Positions 31,501 to 40,963 of a DNA stretch of 64,000 nt are shown here, one piece after another. The stretch comes from Symbiodinium natans (taxonomy: Eukaryota > Sar > Dinophyceae > Suessiales > Symbiodiniaceae): positions 466,001 to 530,000 of the forward strand of contig CAJNDS010001868.1 in NCBI GenBank assembly GCA_905221605.1, read 5' to 3'. The notes under the pieces are model-generated. The model was not told the origin of the DNA. It did not search any database and was given only the letters and a program-made list of their open reading frames with translations. Within the stretch, counting starts at the first letter, position 1. Every line of letters starts with the position of its first letter. Position numbers and translations under genes: made by a program.

Positions 31501-34500
31501 GGGGTTTAGGGTTTCGGGTTTAGGGTTTAGGGTTGCTGGGTTGCTAGTGACCCTAAACCCTAAACCCAATCTCATATGGTCAATGACTGCGCAGCATACT
31601 CAATAACATACTCCCATTGACTGAGCATGCCCAACCGAAGCCCCGCCCACATGACGTTTGGGGTTTTGAGGTCTGGGGTTTCGGGTTTCGGTTTTGGGGG
31701 TTTAGTTCCTGTGGTTGCTGGTGCTTAAGAGTTTGGGAGTGGTGCAGAGTTAGGGTTTTCTTGTTCTGCAGGAATCCCCTGGACGGAAGACACCCTGACG
31801 TGCGTCTTCTCCATGGGCAAAGGCCGGGCTCCCCCTTTGGCCCATACCCTCAAGCAGAACCACCCGGAGTCACCCTAGAACCCCGAAAGCCAAAACCCTA
31901 CAACTCTAAGCACCTTAGTTTTGATGCCTGATACCCCTAGACCCCGAAACCCCCCTAAAATCCCCAAAGCCCCTAAACCCCCAAAACCCTGAACCCCATG
32001 AACCCTAGAACACAACCCCCCTAAAAAACCAACACCCCCCCCCTACGAGCCCCTAATCCCTAATCCCTAATCCCTAATCCCTAAACCCTAAACCCTAAAC
32101 CCTAAACCCTAAACCCTAAACCCTAAACCCTAAACCCTAGACCCCCCTCCAAAAGCCCGCAAACTCCCCAAACCCCAATGAACCCCCCCAAAACCTCCCA
32201 AACCTCCCAAACCTCCCAAACCTCCCAAACCTCCCAAACCTCCCAAACCTCCCAAACCTCCCAAACCTCCCAAACCTCCCAAACCTCCCAAACCTCCCAA
32301 ACCTCCCAAACCTCCCAAACCCCCAAACCCCCCAAACCCCCAAACCCCCCAAACAACCCAAGCCCCGAAACCTCACGAACCCACACAGCAAAAGGACTGG
32401 CTTCCCTTGGCCTGGCACTCCTCCATAGCCAGGGGCACCTGAACTACGACGAGAAGGTGGGGGGTGGGGGTGGGGGTGAGGTTAGTGTTGTTTTTGGTTT
32501 GGGGCCTGCTCATTTTTTCAATGTACGGTGAATTTTGCAATGTAGGGTTTATAGGGTTTAGGACACAGGGATCAGGATTCAGGACGTTTTCAGTTGAGCT
32601 AGCTACCCTAACCTCTAACCCCAAACCCCAAACCCCAGACCCTAAACCCCCAAACCCTAAACCCTAAACCCTAGCCCTAAACCTTAAACCCTAGCCCTAA
32701 ACCCTAAACCCCCAAATTTTTGGGGGTTTTAGGGGCTCCGGCAGGTGAGCACCTATTGGCCGGAGTTCGGCTGCAACGGCAAAGAGGCGGTGACTGTCCG
32801 ACAGCTTCTGAGCCACCAGACGGGCGCCTGCAACGTGGAGGCCACTTGAACCCCTAAACCCTAAACCCTAAACCCGAAGCCCGAAACCCGAAACCCGAAA
32901 CCCTGAACCCTGAACCCTGAACCCGAAACCCTGAACCCTGAACCCTAAACCCTGAGACCGAAACCTTAAGCCCTAAAGCCAAAAGCCCTCCAGCCCGAAC
33001 CTCCCCCGCCAAAGCCCAAAGCCCAAAGCCCAAAGCCCAAAGCCCCCTGCGCCTCAAAACGCTTGAGTCAAACTGGGCAGACCCCAAGCCCTAAACCCTA
33101 AACCCTAAACCCCAAACTCTTATAATGAGATGCAGAATTCAATGCATGACAGCCCGTAGTGGACATGGATCGCCACACGGAACAAAACGGAAACTCAAAA
33201 GCCCTAAGCCCCAAACCCTAAACTTTTTCGAATGAGATGCAGACCTTAATGCATGGCGTAGTGGACATGGATCGCCACACAACAGAACAGAAACTCAACA
33301 ACCCTAAGCCATCCTCCAACAACCCTCAAGCCTTCTTGAGGAGCCCCTGACGGAGGAGATCCTCCGAAACCCCTCGAAGGTGGCGTCGGCGCTCGCGGAG
33401 ACCAAGACGCTTTGTTGGCACAATCGGTCTCTGGGCTTGCGGGTGTTGAAGGGCTTTTAAGAGCTTTTAAGGTTGTTCAAGGTTTTTTGTGGGTTTTGAG
33501 GGTTGTTAAGGGCTGTTAGGGTTTCCTGGACTTTTGGGGTTTGAGGCTGTTTAGGGGTTCAAGGATTTGTAGCTCCAGCTACTTGACTTATAACCCTACA
33601 TGAAAGCACTTATGTCAACCTGTAGGCTACGGTGTCGCAAAGCTTTGGGCCGATTTGTCCGAATTCTGAAACAACATCGCCCCCGCTTAAAGAGGCGCAG
33701 GGGCACGGTTGAGAGTCAATGTGAGCTGGACTTTGAGCGATGCGCCAGTCAAGAGGGGCCGACTTGCGTTGATTGCGTAGGCGTGTTATGATTTGTCCAG
33801 CTGTCGGTAGGCGTCGTGATTGATCATGATTGGTGATTTGGAAAGGGTATTTGACCAAGGGCCGATAAGGCGAGGTGTAGGTTTCCTGCAGCAGCAAGAG
33901 CACGCCAGCGTGGCTGCGTACGCGTTGCTGCGAAATGTGGATGAGTATTGCCGACGTGTGGCAGCCAGCGACAGCCCGTGTTCCTCGGGGCAGCGAGGTT
34001 CAAGTCGAGTCCATCTGCTCGAGGTGCTTCAGCAAGTGCAGCACGGCGTGCGAAATATTCGCAATAAGACCCAAAGCCCAAACCTCGCGTCTGAACCACG
34101 AAGAGACCTCCCTCTCTGCAGCGGGGCAGCCGGTGTCGAGCGAGCTGTTCCAGCGGGGCAGCAGGAATGGGCCTTCCGGCGGAGTTAATTGCCGCTAGGC
34201 GTCTGAAGCTGAAGTGGCTTGAGGCGGTTTTTGCGGATTTTTGTGCCTGTCTTGCGGAGAAGTGTGTGAAGTTCGGAAAGGACCCAGTCGTAGTCTGGCG
34301 TCTCGAGCGCGGAAAGCGCTTACAAACCCAGCGGATGTGGACGACTTCGTCAAGTGCTGCGCCGTTGAGAGCCTGGGTATCCGTGTGAAATCTCGCTCCT
34401 GAAGCCGGCCTGACCATGGATCATGAAGGGATACCTCGTTCAGCAGAGCTTCTTCAACCAGAATGGGAAGAGCCCATCACTCTTGGAGCGCGGCGTCTCT

Positions 34501-37500
34501 TCAGCAGTTGAAGAGGTCGTAGTGGCGAACAGCATGCAGTTCTGGGGCAGACCCAATTGTCCTGGCAGCCCTTTCTTCGATGCTCTCGAGACCTACAATA
34601 ATTCGGATTCTTCCGATTGCTGAGAAGACGACAGTAACCGCTTCCGGATCTCGCTGCTTAATGTCGACGAACGCCGTCGTTTTCACGGCAACGAACCCCT
34701 CGACTAGCAAAGTCAACAGGGCTGTGGGCGCAGCCCGGTGAAATTGCTAGGACATGCTGAGAAAGGCAGGCCCCTTTCTGCTGACAAGCAGAAACCATGA
34801 TGTGACGCATCTGAAATTCCAGCGTTTTGGCACCCTGGCGGAATGGCTGCGTAGTGGGCGGCTGGCCGCAGTGGCCTCGGCCATGCAATCAAGAGTTGGG
34901 CTGCGCTTTGATCGTGCGCAACATCCAAAGATGCTGGTGACTGCATCTCTGGAATGGTGTACATCTGGAGCAGCGAGGCTCTACGAGTACCATATGAGTC
35001 GCAACACCTTCATACCACGCTGCATGGTTTGTTGGATGACCCTGAGGTTTTGGAGGCTCTGAGCAAGTTGCCCGCGACGACACACGGCCATCCGACGCGA
35101 GCTTGCTCTTCGTACTGCTCAACGAGAGGGGATTGATCCTTCTTGAGGTGATGAAGTATTGTGTACATGGTTAGGCCATTACCTTTTCACCGCCCCAGAT
35201 GGGCCGGATGCAACAGCCCCTCCAAAATTCCCTAAGCCCTGGCGCCCTAAACAACGTGAAAAAAATGCCTTAAAGCCCAATTTCCTCTCAAGCCCTAAAC
35301 CTGGTAGCGACGTTCCCCGTGACCGCAGAGATTTTGCAGAGGCAGACCGAAGCACATATTGTGGAAATGTGCACTTTCCTCGATTTTTTTGAGGCTTGGC
35401 CGTCTTAGGGGTTGCGTGGCCACTGCAAAAATGTATCGTTGTTTACCACTGTTTCCAGCTTTGAGGTGCGTAAAACCATGGCAGGCGTGGGGAATTCAGG
35501 CGACACAGAAAGGAGTGCTCAAAGCGAAAACTTGCGGAAGCCTTTTTAGACAGACGTAGAATGTTTCAGTGTGAACCCTGAACCCCTTTCCCGTGTTCGG
35601 TTTCAGAAGGGTGGACCCTGGCGTTTGCTTGCTTTGCCAAGGCTTCGAGAGCGTTCCAAATGTCGGGACCATTGTTCTGGCGCCACTCAAAGCTCAGGAC
35701 ATAATCGAAGATTCTGGTGCTTCTGCTTTCGCTTCTTTTGGGCTTTGGCACGGACGCAGTGAACTGCATTTTCGAATGGTTCACGGCCTGAAATCTGATT
35801 TTTCTCGCCATCAGCATTAGGACCACCCAGACCCACACCGCCACAACTGGGACAGGAGCCTCTTAAAACTCGTTTCCTGCGACATGCTATGTGTCAAAGG
35901 CGGGCCGGTGTACAGGCCATCGTGTAGTGCAGGGCGGGGAATGGACGGAACCAGCCCCCCAGCAAACCCTAAACCCACAAAACCCCCCCCAAAAAAGAAA
36001 TGAAACCCTTGCGGTCACCCGTGACGCCGTTAGCCTAACCTCAACCCCTCTCGACACAGAGAACCCTGGAGCTGAGGATGGAGTTCGGCCCGGAGTCTGG
36101 TCAAAATGGCTACATGGCTCTCACCCTCGGCTGGTACATGGACATCTTGTGCCGGAAGGACCTTCGGCCTGCAATTCATACCCCTCCCCGTGTTTTCTGG
36201 GTGTTTTTGCTACCTGGCTGATTCTGCTGGTTCTTAAAATTTCAGTGTCTTTTGTGGGTACTTACTAGCAGGGTGCCGTACTATGTATAGGACCCAAAAA
36301 AGGGGCGCTAATCTCGAGAAATGCCCACGTGTTTTTTGGGTGGCTCCACAGGAAGTTGTCGAAAGTTGTGTTGAGGGCCAACTCTAACACTTGGAACCTC
36401 GTAGCCCTCGAATCCTGCTGCTCTGTTAGATGGAGGGTCCTCATTGGGAATGAAGGTTCGGATTGCAAGTCTGGACCCTCAATTCATGTTGCTCTTTCGG
36501 TACGTATCAAATTACCGGCCGTTCTATATGCGGGGTACCCCCCCTTAAGCCCTGAACCCCACACCCCACAACGCGACCATCATGTAGAGCGTTGGCCCAG
36601 CGAAGGTGGACCCGCAGCAGCGGGGCATCGACCAGTTCCTTCGCGAGGAGATGACCCCGAAACCCCTGAAACATTGAACTCCAAGCCCTAAACCCTAAAC
36701 CCTAAGCCCTAAGCCCTAAAGCCCCAAATCCTAAAGTCTGAACCCGAAACTTGGGTCAAAAAGCAGTAAGAGCCTCACAAAAAGTTCCCGAGGGGAATGA
36801 CCCTACACCCTAAACCCTAAACCCTAAACCCTAGGCCCTAAGCCCTAAGCCCTAAACCCTAAACCCTCCCCAAACCCTAAACCCCAAACCCTAAACCCTA
36901 TGTGGCCTTTCAGTGCGAGGAGATGACCTCCAAGCTGGGATGCTCGGCCGAGGTCTTCTGCGGCCTGCCCAGCCCTTCCGAGCTGGACCGCCGGCGTGTC
37001 GCCGTCCCGAGGACGGTTCAGTTTATGGTTTATGGTTTAGGGTTTAGGGTTTAGGGTTTAGGGTTTAGTGTTTAGGGTTTAGGGTTTAGGGTTTAGGGTT
37101 TAGGGTTTAGGGTTTAGGGTTTAGCGTTTAGCGTTTAGGGTTCAGGGTTTAGGGTTTAGTGTTTCGGGTTTAGGGTTTGGGTTTAGTGTACTCTGAGTTT
37201 GTTTTTCTTTGGGGGTTTGGGAGCCCTGAAAGGCTAAATCCTGAGACCCGGGCCCTAAACGCCCTTCCAAGCCCCTGGATTCCAGGGTTCAGGGTCTACG
37301 GTTTTGGGTTTTGGGTTCAGGGTTTGGGAACTCAGGCGCTGAACATTTTCTCCACTTTCGACCTGCTCCTGCGGGGGAAGTTCCCTTGGGAGTTTGTGCG
37401 GAACGTCACCTTCAGGCCCAGCTCTTATGCAGCCAGGGCCTTCAAGAACCCGACCTTTCTGGGGAAGCCCCCGGCCTATGCTACCGAGCAGGTGGGACAT

Positions 37501-40500
37501 GCTCCATACAATCTTGGTCCTTCTTGAAACTTCCCTAAACCAATACGGAGCCTTAAATTCCCTAAACCCTAAACCCTAAACCCTAAACCCTAAACCCTAA
37601 ACCCTAAACCCTAAACCCTAAACCCTAAACCCTAAACCCTAAACCCTAAACCCTAAACCCTAAACCCTAAACCCTAAACCCTAAACCATATACCCTAACC
37701 CTAAACCCTAAACCCTAAACTAAACCCTAAACCCTAAACCCTAAACCCTAAACCCTAAACCCTAAACCCTAAACCCTAAACCCTAAACCCTAAACCCTAA
37801 ACCCTAAACCCTAAACCCTAAAAACAAACGGAGTAATACGGAGAGCTGCCCAGGTGAAGACGCTCTGCATCCCGGGCGCAAACTTTCACAGCTCTGCGCG
37901 TGCAGCCGCCAGCATGTATGATGCCGTCCTCCGAGGGGGCTTGGGGTTCAAGCCCGACACGCTGAAGGTGCCTTAAACCCGAAACCCTAAACCCCAAACC
38001 CCAAACCCTAAACCCTAAACCCTAAACCCTAAACCCTAGAGGTGCTTAGTGAGCCCGTGGAAGAGCGCTTCGACGTGGTCGCACAGGCGCCGACGGCCCT
38101 CTCCCTGGGATTTAGTCGGTGCAGCTCTGAGGGCCGCTAGGCCGGCCCTTGTGTGTAGGGTTTAGAGTTTAGGGTTTAGGGTTTAGGGTTTAGGGTTTAG
38201 GGTTTAGGGTTTGAAGTTTCCCTCATTGAATTTAGGGTTGAGGGCTTTAGGGTTCAGGGTTCCCAATAAGGATTTTTTGGGTTTAAGGGTCGCATCCCTT
38301 ATACGAACAGTCCTTCATAAGGATTATAATAGGGGGGTTACTAAGGACTGTTTGAATAAGGGGGAACATCCCAGGGGACAGCCTAAGGCAGTTTTGGCAG
38401 CAGTGACAAGAGCTTCGGTGCCCCTGGGGCGGGTGGGCAGATGGCTTTGGCCGATCCGGACGCGGAGCTGGCGTATGCCTACTGCACGCACCTGGGCTGT
38501 TTGGGAAGATAGTTTTGATTTTTCGTTGTCTGTGTTTTCTAAAGGACCGTCAAATTTCAACCGAAGCCCTAGACCTACTAAAGCCCAAAAGACCTAAACC
38601 CGCAACCCCAAGCCCTAAACCCTAGACCCTAAACCCCAAACCCCAAACCCTAAACCCTAAACCCTAAACCCCAAACGCTAAACCCTAAACCCTAAACCCT
38701 AAACCCTAAACCCTAAACCCAAACCCCAAACCCCAAACCCCAAACCCTAAACCCTAAACCCCAAACCCTAAACCCTAAACCCTAAACCCTAAACCCTAAA
38801 CCCTAAACCCTAAACTGAAGAGGAACCGCATCGGGTTGCACCCCTGCGACCCCAGGGAACTGGCCTTGCGGCAGGCGGGAGAGCCAGTTTTAAGGGGGTT
38901 TTCAAGGGTTTAGGGTTTAGGGTTTAGGGTTTAGGGTTAGGGGTTAGGGTTTAGGGTTTAGGGTTTAGGGTTTAGGGTTTAGGGTTTAGGGTTTAGGGTT
39001 TAGGGTTTAGGGTTTAGGGTTTAGGGTTTAGGGTTTAGGGTTTAGGTGGGGGTTCTGGGGCTTTTGGGGTTTTAGGGGTTAAAGGGTTTGGGGTTTGTAG
39101 GGATTTAGGGTTCTGGGGTTTCCAAGGGCCTTCTCGTTGTTTGAGGTCAGGTTTCCCTTACCAGCCTATGAAACAAAGAAAGTCGCACAGTTTCAACTCC
39201 TAGCTTACTCAAGGACCTGGGGTTCAGGGTTCAAGGGTTTAGGGGTTCAGGGTTTAGGGGATCAATTGTTTAAGGGTTTAGGGTTTAATTTAAGGTTTAG
39301 GGTTTAGGGTTTTGGGTTTGGGGTTGTAGGGGTTCAAGGGTTTAGGGGTGTAGGGTCTAGGGTTTAGGTGCATCAATGTGAGGGCGAGGGGGCGGTTTGG
39401 GTTTGAGAGCCTTGTCTTCGAGGCGGCAAGGTCTGATGTTATAGGGCTTTCTTTTAACGGGGGATGGGGGCTTTATGTTCGGGGAAAGTTGGTTTAGGAC
39501 TTTACGGGTTTTGTGTTCAGGGTTCAGGCTTGGGAGTTAGGGACTCCCTTAAACCCTTAGACCCTTTAACCCCCTTGCGGTTTCACCCTAAACCCTGAAC
39601 CCTAAACCCTAAACCCTAAACCCTAAACCCTAAACCCTAAACCCTAAGCCCTAAACCCTAAACCCTAAACCCTAAACCCTAAACCCTAAACCTCAAACCC
39701 TAAACCCTAAACCCTAAACCCTCAACCCTCAACCCTCAACCCTCAGCCCCGGCAGGCCATCTACTCCAACCTTGCGCGTCTGGGACATCCCTCCAGGGCG
39801 CAACGTCCGGACCGGACGCTCGAGAAGCATCAGAAGGCAGGGTTTAGGGTTTAGGGTTTAGGGTTTAGGGTTTAGGGTTTAGGGTTTAGGGTTTAGGGTG
39901 TAGGGTGTAGGGTTTAGGGTTTAGGGTTTAGGGTTTAGGGTTTCAGGTGGGGTACTGTGAGGGTCGGAAGAATTACGCACAGTGTTCCCTTATGGTCCCT
40001 CTATCATTATACCACAATAACTTCCAAAACCCTATTCTAATCATTGAGGCCCCTATATTGGTTTCCCCGGTCTACCCCCTTACATTGTCCTTATGTATGT
40101 GGGAGGGGACACTGCTGACGGAGCCCTCAAGGATCACTTTCAAGCTTAGCCTACAGAAAAGGGACCCAAGCAACCCGAAACCCTAAACCCCTAAACCCCT
40201 AAACCCTAAACCCTAAATCCTAAACCTCTCTATCATATGATAATTTAAACCTGAATGAATTCGTGGTTCATGGCCCAACTCGTGGTTCATACCCAAAACT
40301 CGTGGTTCATGGCCAATCGTCCGTTTTGGCCTCGAACCACGAACAAATGGCCATGAACCAGGAAAAAATGGCCATGAACCACGAACGAAGACCAGGTTCC
40401 CGGCCAAATCGTTCGTGGCTCATGGCCCAAAACTCGTGGTTCATGGCCCAAAACTCGTGGTTCATAGCCAGAAATTCGTGGTTCATGGCCAGTTTTTCGT

Positions 40501-40963
40501 GGTTCAAGGCCAATCGTCTGTGCTCAGCCTGGGGTTTAGGGTTTCAGGGCCTCAAGGCCTGGCATTTAGGGCTTCAGGGCCTCGAGGTCTGGGGTTTAGG
40601 GTGTCAGGGCCTCAAGGCCTGGCGTTTAGGGCAAGGCCAGCGCAAGAGATGCAATGGCAAGAAAATGAGCGTAACAAAATGAGGTGTTTTTGCTATGTCC
40701 GTTCGTTTCAAGCATAGGCCTTTGAAGCTGAGATGATTGGAGAATAGTTGTATTTGTTTTCTGAAGATTACGGGATTCTCTGGGTGGGTGTTATATCAGA
40801 GCCGTAAATCCGGAGCTGCTGAACCTCAAACCCTAAACCCTAAATCCTAGGCCCTAGGCCCTAAACCCTAGACCCTAGACCCTAGACCCTAGACCCTAAA
40901 CCCTAAACCCTAAACCGTAAGCCCTCGCCAGGCTGGGACTGTGGCGGAAACGACCTGCCTTGA
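28578..40963 (+). CDS. Class C beta-lactamase-related serine hydrolase gene (split)
   Basis: A PF00144-type serine hydrolase of the EstB/LACT group (esterases and peptidases with a penicillin-binding fold; the natural substrate of the eukaryotic members is mostly unknown). Landmarks in order: IEGSCDPEWQSVRARF and GGAVCVYHRG then RKVVDLWAG (N-terminal strands); WTEDTLTCVFSMGKG, in which SMGK is the catalytic S-x-x-K; YWPEFGCNGKEAVTVRQLLS plus HQTG; GQNGYMALTLGW (the Y-x-x position); VDPQQRGIDQFLREEM; IPGANFHSSARAAASMYDAV; SFGAPGAGGQMALADP, the counterpart of the C-terminal FGHPGAGG motif; then DPRELALRQ and AIYSNLARLG. Most families have His where this protein has Ala in FGAPG. About 19 exons are read, and many junctions join in frame. 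The 33.4-36.1 kb intron carries a block without telomere-like tracts. The terminal exon is a phase-consistent prediction. Confidence 0.86.
29232..29296 (+). CDS. Serine hydrolase gene, candidate exon 2
   Basis: Frame reads MAGDDGAGAFPAIYPRRIR and exits as CGA|GTTTAG. An alternative is that translation starts at this MAGDD and the 28578 ATG is not used. Confidence 0.45.
29765..29912. mobile_element. Family A MITE containing a TTTAGGG insert
   Basis: The left end TTGGGATGCTCCCCC and the right end GGGGGAACGTCCCC match family A. The loop contains a TTTAGGG tract at 29815-29852 that the copy at 12442 lacks. Confidence 0.65.
30262..30356 (+). CDS. Serine hydrolase gene, exon 3
   Basis: Frame reads YCPEGLQQIPTIEGSCDPEW and then QSVRARFAQNFQ, matching the family N-terminus (I-x-G-x-CD-x-x-F-x-x-V-x-x-AF). 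The 3' boundary falls in a repeated CAGGACCNCCTGG motif. Confidence 0.78.
30355..30715. repeat. Tandem duplication covering a splice junction and intron
   Basis: Two units of about 170-190 bp. Each starts GGGACCGCCTGGGGCC or similar, contains TTTAGGGGCT/TTTAGGGGTT repeats and a GGTATA/GGGTACATATATAGG segment, and ends AGGACCACCTGGAG. The second unit has an expanded TTCTTTAGGGG block. Confidence 0.8.
30700..30742 (+). CDS. Serine hydrolase gene, exon 4
   Basis: Frame reads DHLERGGAVCVYHR plus a leftover G. The exit is GAG|GCC, a GC donor; GC from 31196 completes the Gly codon. GGAVCVYHRG matches the family's GAAVCVYVDG. Confidence 0.8.
30841..31120 (-). repeat. CCCCTAAA variant tract
   Basis: About 30 units of the 8-mer CCCCTAAA rather than the 7-mer, with scattered variants (CCCCTGAA). 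Confidence 0.95.
31196..31247 (+). CDS. Serine hydrolase gene, exon 5
   Basis: Frame reads RKVVDLWAGEKYPGTRKW, matching the family's RKVVDLWGG strand. The 3' end is not resolved; a GC donor after CCAG is possible. Confidence 0.78.
31310..31490 (-). repeat. CCCCCTAAA variant tract
   Basis: Units of about 9-10 bp with C5-C7 (CCCCCTAAA and CCCCCCTGAA), adjacent to the 8-mer tract of the previous intron. Confidence 0.9.
31772..31822 (+). CDS. Serine hydrolase gene, catalytic S-x-x-K exon
   Basis: After TTCTGCAG, the frame reads IPWTEDTLTCVFSMGK plus a leftover G. SMGK provides the nucleophile Ser and the Lys (family: WTEDTL...STTKG). The GC donor AAAG|GCCGGG joins 32395 in frame. Confidence 0.87.
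32188..32320 (-). repeat. CCTCCCAAA minisatellite
   Basis: About 14 near-perfect 9 bp units followed by CCCCCAAA units. The EVWEVW, GLGGLG and TSQTSQ open frames over it are repeat artefacts. Confidence 0.97.
32395..32456 (+). CDS. Serine hydrolase gene, exon 7
   Basis: Frame reads LASLGLALLHSQGHLNYDEK with donor AAG|GTGGGG, matching the helix after S-x-x-K (family: ALALHLLVDRGLLDLDAPV). Joins exon 8 in phase 0. Confidence 0.85.
32755..32840 (+). CDS. Serine hydrolase gene, exon 8
   Basis: Frame reads VSTYWPEFGCNGKEAVTVRQ, then LLSHQTGACNVE. It is nearly colinear with the family signature YWPEFA-x-NGK-x-x-ITVRHLLSH-x-AGL. The exit is probably the GC donor GAG|GCCACT. Confidence 0.88.
33105..33310. 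repeat. Tandem duplication of about 105-110 bp
   Basis: Two copies share AATGAGATGCAGA, AATGCATG, GTAGTGGACATGGATCGCCA and ACAAAACGGAAACTCAA or a close variant. Confidence 0.85.
33341..33410 (+). CDS. Serine hydrolase gene, exon 9
   Basis: Frame reads EPLTEEILRNPSKVASALAE and then TKT, matching the family's LTLEDLLD...LAALLAAQ segment. The donor is not resolved. Confidence 0.75.
33600..35880. other. Block without telomere-like tracts inside a hydrolase intron
   Basis: About 2.3 kb of ordinary-complexity sequence with no TTTAGGG tract, unlike its surroundings. It contains several open frames of 60-197 codons on both strands, for example + 33820-34188, + 34754-35062 and - 33824-34417. One + frame reads HTTLHGLLDDPEVLEALSKL. 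No reverse transcriptase, transposase or other domain was recognised, and no terminal repeats were found. It may be a decayed mobile element or gene fragment. Confidence 0.5.
36077..36158 (+). CDS. Serine hydrolase gene, exon 10
   Basis: Frame reads MEFGPESGQNGYMALTLGWY and then MDILCRK, matching the family's EPG-x-x-x-GYHALTLGWL. The usual YHA is YMA here. The exit is AAG|GACCTT or nearby. Confidence 0.82.
36606..36647 (+). CDS. Serine hydrolase gene, exon 11
   Basis: Frame reads VDPQQRGIDQFLRE, matching VDPEGRSIGQFFREE of the family. It ends within GCGAGGAGATGACC, which is repeated at the start of the next exon; the best junction is GAG|GAG, a GA donor. Confidence 0.8.
36920..37011 (+). 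CDS. Serine hydrolase gene, exon 12
   Basis: Frame reads EMTSKLGCSAEVFCGLPSPS and then ELDRRRVAVP, matching EIAEPLGLDFHIGLPESEDARVA of the family. Confidence 0.8.
37336..37491 (+). CDS. Serine hydrolase gene, exon 13
   Basis: The longest hydrolase exon: ALNIFSTFDLLLRGKFPWEF, VRNVTFRPSSYAARAFKNPT and FLGKPPAYATEQ, with donor AG|GTGGGA. It corresponds to the variable lid region of the family, where R-A-F-x-NP is usual. Confidence 0.82.
37562..37820 (-). repeat. CCCTAAA tract (about 260 bp)
   Basis: Near-perfect tract immediately upstream of exon 14 of the hydrolase gene. Confidence 0.97.
37854..37967 (+). CDS. Serine hydrolase gene, exon 14
   Basis: Frame reads VKTLCIPGANFHSSARAAAS and then MYDAVLRGGLGFKPDTLK, with donor AAG|GTGCCT. 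It matches the family's IPSANGHFTARALARLYAAL segment. Confidence 0.86.
38042..38118 (+). CDS. Serine hydrolase gene, exon 15
   Basis: Frame reads VLSEPVEERFDVVAQAPTAL and then SLGFS, with donor CG|GTGCAG. It matches the segment before the C-terminal FG-x-PGAGG motif. Confidence 0.8.
38291..38373 (+). mobile_element. Family A MITE copy next to an exon
   Basis: Contains GAACAGTCCTTCATAAGGATT and ACTAAGGACTGTT as inverted arms and ends GGGGGAACATCCC. It lies about 35 bp upstream of exon 16. Confidence 0.6.
38411..38487 (+). CDS. Serine hydrolase gene, exon 16 with PGAGG motif
   Basis: Frame reads SFGAPGAGGQMALADPDAEL and then AYAYC, the counterpart of FGHPGAGGSLAFADPE...FAYV. The usual His is Ala. 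The 3' boundary is uncertain. Confidence 0.85.
38821..38874 (+). CDS. Serine hydrolase gene, exon 17
   Basis: Frame reads RNRIGLHPCDPRELALRQ. The exit CAG|GCGGGA is a GC donor; the next exon starts after CAG|GCC. Confidence 0.78.
38910..39048 (+). repeat. TTTAGGG tract
   Basis: About 19 near-perfect units just after exon 17 of the hydrolase gene. Confidence 0.97.
39755..39841 (+). CDS. Serine hydrolase gene, exon 18
   Basis: Frame reads AIYSNLARLGHPSRAQRPDR and then TLEKHQKA, with donor G|GTTTAG from the tract. R-x-x-LV-x-ALYASL is the usual family C-terminus. Confidence 0.72.
39841..39945 (+). repeat. TTTAGGG tract
   Basis: About 15 units beginning exactly at the exon 18 boundary. Confidence 0.97.
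40260..40515. repeat. TCGTGGTTCATGGCC repeat in both orientations
   Basis: About eight copies of AACTCGTGGTTCATGGCC-type units, with three to four copies of its reverse complement (GGCCATGAACCACGAA) at 40330-40395. The array can form stem-loops. Open frames on both strands over it are repeat products. Confidence 0.9.
40525..40640 (+). repeat. GGGTTTAGGG-type repeat with CTCAAGGCCTGG spacer
   Basis: Four units of about 37 bp containing CAGGGCCTCAAGGCCTGG and a GTTTAGGG or ATTTAGGG core. Confidence 0.85.
40932..40963 (+). CDS. Serine hydrolase gene, predicted last exon
   Basis: After the acceptor CCTCGCCAG, the phase left by exon 18 reads GWDCGGNDLP followed by TGA at 40961-40963. No family motif is expected here; support is splice phase and the C-strand tract upstream. 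Confidence 0.45.

Noticed and set aside
32123-32531. Open frames with EVW, GLG, GRF or TSQ repeats.
   Set aside because: All are translations of the 9 bp CCTCCCAAA minisatellite.
33824-34417. A 197-codon minus-strand open frame, the longest in the window.
   Set aside because: No recognisable domain, overlapped by several + frames, in a tract-free block; kept only as part of the unexplained block.
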